DNA from: Massilistercora timonensis
GTDB taxonomy: Bacteria; Bacillota; Clostridia; Lachnospirales; Lachnospiraceae
Length of the DNA: 64,000 bases
Direction of reading: 5' to 3'
Assembly (NCBI RefSeq): GCF_900312975.1
Contig: NZ_LT990039.1
Span: 248,001 to 312,000, forward strand
The position numbers and the translations under genes are program-made. Below are positions 60,434 through 64,000 of this stretch, piece by piece (the stretch's first letter is position 1; every line of letters begins with the position of its first letter). The notes beneath the pieces were generated by a model. The model was not told where the DNA came from, did no database searches, and worked only from the letters and a program-made list of their open reading frames with translations.

Positions 60434-61330
60434 TCAGGCAAGATCTTCTGCCAGCCGCCGGATAGTATCTTCATCTTCTTCCAAAATCTCCGCGATCTCC
60501 GGGATGGTCTTTCCTTTAGCCAGCTTCTTCCGGATCTGCTCCTGCAATTTATCCATCTGGCCGGCCTCTCTTCCGACCTTCTCTCCAGCCTCCCAGCCAG
60601 CCTTCTCTCCAGCCTCCCAGGCTTCTTCCCGCTCCTGCCGGATATGCTTCTCCTGATCATATTCATAGATACTCACGTTCTTCGCCTCCCTGCGATTCTT
60701 CTCCAAGAACTCCTTCAGGATCCCCTCCCGGATACACTCCGTGATGGCCCGTTCCACCGCCTCCGCAATAGGCTGCTCTCTGGCGTACTGTCTCACCCGC
60801 CCCGTATACTCCGCGTATTCCCACAGAGTATGGCAGGCCTCCATCAACTCCGGGTTATGTCCCTGGTTCACGTTCAGCACCAGCACCTTCAGGTCCAGCA
60901 TAGGTTCTTCTTCCTTCACCGTATACAGGTCAGAAAGCTTCAGGATCTGCCGATCTGGTTGCTCTTCCTCTCCATTGTAGAACACGACGAACCTGGGGAT
61001 TGGCAACTCCACCTTTTTTGTTCCATACAGGTTGGCATCCATCGTCATCCCTGAGAACATGTCCGATAAGTAAAAGAAAAACCGTAATGGCAAGTTGGGA
61101 CTGTAAGTAGACTGATGTTCATACAGGGACAGCCGGGCGTCGATGAGGAATGACAGGTCATTCTTCATGGACATATAGATGGCGTTCTCCAGGGTGTTAA
61201 TCTCCAGAAGTTCCGGATCCTCATAGTGTTTCCCGCTAATAGCATTATACAGTTCCAGCAGTTTCCTCTTGTCTTCAAAGATCATGACAAATAGACGTGC
61301 CTTATACAGGCGGTTCGGTTTCTTCTCCAT
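60434..61330 (-). CDS. Rpn-family PD-(D/E)XK nuclease, copy 1
   Basis: A 298-residue Rpn/'putative transposase' nuclease. The core carries FFYLSDMFSGMT, PIPRFVVFYNG and DLKVLVLNVN, the PD-(D/E)XK-like region. A Glu-rich segment and imperfect EAGEKAG repeats lead to a C-terminal helix-turn-helix-like block, GKTIPEIAEILEEDEDTI. The ATG follows AAAGGAGG by 7 nt. Despite the name it is not a DDE transposase. It is a tandem copy of the gene at 61658. Confidence 0.88.
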   Translation of the reverse strand: MEKKPNRLYKARLFVMIFEDKRKLLELYNAISGKHYEDPELLEINTLENAIYMSMKNDLSFLIDARLSLYEHQSTYSPNLPLRFFFYLSDMFSGMTMDANLYGTKKVELPIPRFVVFYNGEEEQPDRQILKLSDLYTVKEEEPMLDLKVLVLNVNQGHNPELMEACHTLWEYAEYTGRVRQYAREQPIAEAVERAITECIREGILKEFLEKNRREAKNVSIYEYDQEKHIRQEREEAWEAGEKAGWEAGEKVGREAGQMDKLQEQIRKKLAKGKTIPEIAEILEEDEDTIRRLAEDLA

Positions 61331-61517
61331 CCAGTTTCCTCCTTTGAAATAAAATGTCCGCAGGAGGCATCTGTCTTCTTCTATGAAACCTCTCTGCGAT
61401 GTTTGATTGGGATACAAAGCATTGAGATTTCTTCTGACAGATCCTGTCTGAATGTTCGACGCGGCAGACACCGCAAAGAAGTGAACAGCTAGAAATGTAA
61501 ATGCTTTTGTTATGGAA
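61331..61517 (-). promoter_or_regulatory. Long leader of Rpn nuclease copy 1, with possible SD-hiding pairing
   Basis: AGGAGG of the ribosome site (61338-61343) has its exact complement CCTCCT (61362-61367) 18 nt upstream. Further upstream, CGCAG...GAGG could pair with the same CCTCCTGCG. The element is kept in copy 2. Confidence 0.5.
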
Positions 61518-61546
61518 AATTTATCACTGAACCAGCAGACTGTCAA
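61518..61546 (-). promoter_or_regulatory. Promoter of Rpn nuclease copy 1
   Basis: TTGACA (61541-61546) and TAAATT (61518-61523), 17 bp apart. It is conserved in the second copy. Confidence 0.7.
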
Positions 61547-61582
61547 CTGCTTTTTCTTTCAAAAATCTGCACCCTAATAAAA

Positions 61583-61620
61583 AAGTGCCTTGCAGCCCTT
61601 TCAAAGGCCACAAGACACTT
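61583..61620 (-). terminator. Terminator between the two Rpn nuclease genes
   Basis: Stem AAGTGCCTTG (61583-61592) with CAAGACACTT (61611-61620), one mismatch, with TTTTTTATT on the minus strand. Confidence 0.75.
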
Positions 61621-61657
61621 CCTTCATTATGATGTTTTATTCAGTCAAATCTTCTCT

Positions 61658-62536
61658 TTAATCCATTTCCATCTCTTCTGCCAGCCTCCGAATAGTATCT
61701 TCATCTTCTTCCAAAATCTCCGCAATCTCCGGGATGGTCTTCCCCTTGGCCAGCTTCTTCTGAATCAGTTCTTTTAGTTTTTTCTCCTCTCCTTTATGTT
61801 CTCCGGCCTTCTCTCCATCTTCCCATGCTTCTTCCCGCTCCTGCCGGATATGCTTCTCCTGGTCATATTCATAGATACTCACGTTCTTCGCCTCCCTGCG
61901 ATTCTTCTCCAAGAACTCCTTCAGGATCCCCTCCCGGATACACTCCGTAATGGCCTGCTCCACCGCTTCCGCAATGGGCTGTTCTTTGGCGTATTTCCTC
62001 ACCCGCCCCGTATACTCTGCGTATTCCCACAGAGTATGGCAGGCTTCCATCAACTCCGGGTTATGTCCCTGATTCACGTTCAGCACCAGCACCTTCAGCT
62101 CCAGCATAGGGTCTTCTTCCTTCACCGTATACAGGTCAGAGAGCTTCAGGATCTGCCGGTCCGGTTGATCCGCTTCCCCATTGTAGAAGACTACAAACCT
62201 GGGAGCTGGCAACACCACCTTCTTCGTTCCATACAGGTTGGCGTCCGCTGTCATTCCAGAGAACATATCCGACAAGTAAAAGAAAAAGCGCAGCGACAAG
62301 TTGGGACTATAGGTGGACTGATGTTCATACAGGGACAGCCGGGCGTCGATGAGGAATGACAGGTCATTCTTCATCGACATATAGATAGCGTTCTCCAAGG
62401 TATTGATCTCCAGAAGTTCCAGATCCTCATAGTGTTTCCCACTGATGGCATTGTACAGTTCCAGCAGTTTCCTCTTGTCTTCAAAGATCATGACAAATAA
62501 GCGTGCCTTATACAGGCGGTTCGGTTTCTTTTCCAT
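61658..62536 (-). CDS. Rpn-family PD-(D/E)XK nuclease, copy 2
   Basis: A 292-residue paralogue of the previous gene, nearly identical in the core (changes such as PIPRFVV to PAPRFVV). The spacer before the HTH-like C-terminus differs: EDGEKAGEHKGEEKKLKE in place of the EAGEKAG repeats. The ATG at 62536 follows AAAGGAGG. The duplication includes its leader and promoter. Confidence 0.88.
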   Translation of the reverse strand: MEKKPNRLYKARLFVMIFEDKRKLLELYNAISGKHYEDLELLEINTLENAIYMSMKNDLSFLIDARLSLYEHQSTYSPNLSLRFFFYLSDMFSGMTADANLYGTKKVVLPAPRFVVFYNGEADQPDRQILKLSDLYTVKEEDPMLELKVLVLNVNQGHNPELMEACHTLWEYAEYTGRVRKYAKEQPIAEAVEQAITECIREGILKEFLEKNRREAKNVSIYEYDQEKHIRQEREEAWEDGEKAGEHKGEEKKLKELIQKKLAKGKTIPEIAEILEEDEDTIRRLAEEMEMD

Positions 62537-62722
62537 CCAGTTTCCTCCTTTGAAAAAAATGTCCGCAGGAGGCATCCGTCTTCTTCTGCGAAACCTCACT
62601 GCGTTGTTTGATTGGGATACAAAGCATTGAGATTTCTTCTGACAGATCATGTCTGAATGTTCGACGCGGCAGACGCCGCCAAGAAGTGAACAGCTAGAAA
62701 TGTAAATGCTTTTGTTATGGCA
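62537..62722 (-). promoter_or_regulatory. Long leader of Rpn nuclease copy 2
   Basis: The leader keeps the SD/anti-SD pair: AGGAGG (62544-62549) and CCTCCT (62567-62572). The sequence around it is otherwise similar to copy 1. No other gene is seen between 62537 and 62916. Confidence 0.5.
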
Positions 62723-62751
62723 AATTTACCACTGATTTCTTATGCTGTCAA
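62723..62751 (-). promoter_or_regulatory. Promoter of Rpn nuclease copy 2
   Basis: TTGACA (62746-62751) and TAAATT (62723-62728), 17 bp apart. Confidence 0.7.
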
Positions 62752-62850
62752 CTCTTTCTCTTATTTAATTTTTTCAATATAATTTGTTTTCCTCTGTTTC
62801 ATTTTCACTTATGCGCCATATCAATATTTCTGCCTCCGTTTCCCCGAACA

Positions 62851-62890
62851 CAAAAAGACCACCCGCACATCTCCATGTACGGATGATCTT
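62851..62890 (-). terminator. Terminator after the hydrogenase gene, directional by G-U pairs
   Basis: A 16-bp stem (62855-62870 with 62875-62890) with three G-U pairs in minus-strand RNA, loop GGAG and a TTTTT tail. On the plus strand these pairs would be A-C mismatches. Confidence 0.8.
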
Positions 62891-62916
62891 CTGTGATTCC
62901 TGATCTCTATCTGGTT

Positions 62917-64000
62917 TTAATCCAGCTGGATCTCCTCCAGCTCCTTGGGCGGGATCTGTTTGGTGGACGCCTTCACGAAGTCCTGGATCTTCTTCTGGGC
63001 CTTGGCCACCGGGATATTGGTTCCGGCGCCTGCCACACAGCCGCCGGGGCAGCCCATTCCTTCAATAAGGCAGCCGTTCATCTTGCCAGCCTTGGCCAGG
63101 GCCAGGGTTTTCTTGCACTCTGCCAGGCCTTCCGCGTGCTCGATGTGCACATCCACGTCCGGGTAGTACTCATTGATACATTTCTCAATGGCCTGGGCCA
63201 CGCCGCCGGCCACCGCGTATCCTCTTCCCGCTCCGGTGGCGTTGTGGAAGGAGGACTCCGCCTCATATTTGGTCAGATCGATGTCTCTTGCGTCGAACAT
63301 GGCCTGCAATTCTTCAAAAGTGACTACAAAGTCCACATCGCTTCGCACAGTACGCCGCATGGCCTCCAGCTTCTTGGCCGCGCAGGGCCCGATGAACACC
63401 ACTTTGGCATCGGGGTGCTTCTGCTTGATGGTCCGGGCAGTGGCTACCATAGGCGTCAGTTCCTGGGACACTTCATCGACCAGGTCCGGGAAATATTTCT
63501 TCGCCAGCATGGCCCAGGAAGGACAGCAGGAAGTGAGCAGGAAGGGCAGTTCTCCGGTGGTCACCTTCTCCACATAGTGATGGGCCTCCGCAACAGCTCC
63601 GATATCCGCACCCAGCGCCACCTCGTAGAACTCCGCGAAGCCCAGCTCCTGCAGGGCCGCCTTTAAGTTCCTGGGAGTGATGTTGTCCCCAAATTGTCCG
63701 TAGAAGGCCGGAGCGATCTCCGCGATGATCTCATCCCCTTTCTTCAGGGCATGGGCCAGCTGGAAGATCTGGGATTTATCGGAAATGGCGCCAAAGGGGC
63801 AGCTTACCATACACATGCCGCAGGAGACGCATTTCTCCGAATCGATATAGGCCCGCCCCATCTTGTCCGATGTGATGGCGTTCACGCCGCAGGCCCGGGC
63901 GCAGGGACGCTCCTTTTTGGAAATGGCGTCGTAGGGGCAGACGGATTTGCATTTGCCGCACTTGATACATTTCTCCTGATCGATATAGGACTTGCCTTTG
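62917..64000 (-). CDS. [FeFe]-hydrogenase, C-terminal part, 5' end outside the window
   Basis: The frame is open to 64000, so the N-terminus is missing; 361 codons including the stop are present. Two [4Fe-4S] motifs (CIKCGKCKSVCP and CVSCGMCMVSCP) precede the H-cluster domain with TSCCPSW, GPCAAKK and EGMGCPGGCVAGAG. The GPC form instead of MPC fits group B-like hydrogenases of Clostridia, many of uncertain role. A GTG near 63885 is not a true start because coding continues upstream. Confidence 0.9.
   Translation of the reverse strand, partial: KGKSYIDQEKCIKCGKCKSVCPYDAISKKERPCARACGVNAITSDKMGRAYIDSEKCVSCGMCMVSCPFGAISDKSQIFQLAHALKKGDEIIAEIAPAFYGQFGDNITPRNLKAALQELGFAEFYEVALGADIGAVAEAHHYVEKVTTGELPFLLTSCCPSWAMLAKKYFPDLVDEVSQELTPMVATARTIKQKHPDAKVVFIGPCAAKKLEAMRRTVRSDVDFVVTFEELQAMFDARDIDLTKYEAESSFHNATGAGRGYAVAGGVAQAIEKCINEYYPDVDVHIEHAEGLAECKKTLALAKAGKMNGCLIEGMGCPGGCVAGAGTNIPVAKAQKKIQDFVKASTKQIPPKELEEIQLD

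Noticed and set aside
60434-62536. Calling the Rpn genes transposases of an insertion sequence
   Set aside because: Databases use the word transposase, but there are no terminal inverted repeats or target duplications. The domain is a PD-(D/E)XK nuclease and the two copies are a plain tandem duplication.
63776-63970. A separate small gene at the ferredoxin end of the hydrogenase
   Set aside because: It is another frame of the same strand as the hydrogenase, whose own frame runs on to the window edge with intact Cys motifs.

Overview
The window looks like the chromosome of an anaerobic gut Firmicute, most likely a Lachnospiraceae (Clostridium cluster XIVa) member. The evidence is the gene order ylxM-ffh-rpsP-khpA-rimM-trmD-rplS, an iscR-iscS-iscU-mnmA operon, a monomeric [FeFe]-hydrogenase, a high-cysteine small protein of a type I associate with this family, and a fairly GC-rich coding style. 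The species cannot be named from sequence alone. Nearly all the DNA is coding, and most genes lie on the minus strand.

Layout. 1-7986 (minus): the SRP/ribosome operon ylxM, ffh, rpsP, khpA, rimM, trmD, rplS, then lepB, rbgA, a second lepB, rnhB, yraN and the start of a pgeF-like gene. 8000-19900: mixed housekeeping and accessory genes: a cytoplasmic subtilase, a J-domain protein, a cysteine-rich microprotein, several unknown small proteins, a RhuM-Fic/Doc fusion, a TruA-like enzyme with a changed catalytic residue, an HD-GNAT fusion, a patatin, an ABC-F ATPase, trpS and luxS. 20500-28700: an alpha-galactoside (raffinose-type) utilisation locus with a binding protein, two permeases, a GH36 alpha-galactosidase and a GH13 amylosucrase-like enzyme, facing a divergent AraC regulator. 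28700-37700: lower glycolysis (gap, pgk, tpiA, gpmI), interrupted by a second GH36 enzyme and an esterase. 37700-41800: the iscR operon, ending in mnmA and a PHP phosphatase. 41900-47500: a flippase, a D,D-carboxypeptidase and the csoR-copA copper locus. 47500-55400: an eight-gene minus-strand run from cysK to a DUF3592-like protein, including a ParB-like/BMP-like fusion. 55400-64000: maf, an acetylornithine-type aminotransferase, rpsU, alaS, two tandem Rpn-type nucleases and the C-terminal part of a hydrogenase.

The most notable signals outside ordinary genes are these. (1) A family of six interspersed REP-like palindromes sits at gene ends; its arms change in compensated pairs, and it supplies the stop codons of two proteins. 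(2) A structured repeat element of about 170 bp separates pgk from tpiA. (3) CopA carries a C-terminal CopZ-like domain preceded by a near-perfect internal ribosome binding site and start. (4) A CsoR-type operator exactly fills a promoter spacer. (5) Both copies of a duplicated Rpn nuclease gene keep a leader that could hide the Shine-Dalgarno sequence. (6) Three terminators contain the stop codons of their own genes.

I saw no CRISPR array, tRNA, rRNA, prophage or recognisable transposase. I did not find an obviously new defence or biosynthetic system. The strongest candidates for new biology are the repeat families and the unusual domain fusions.
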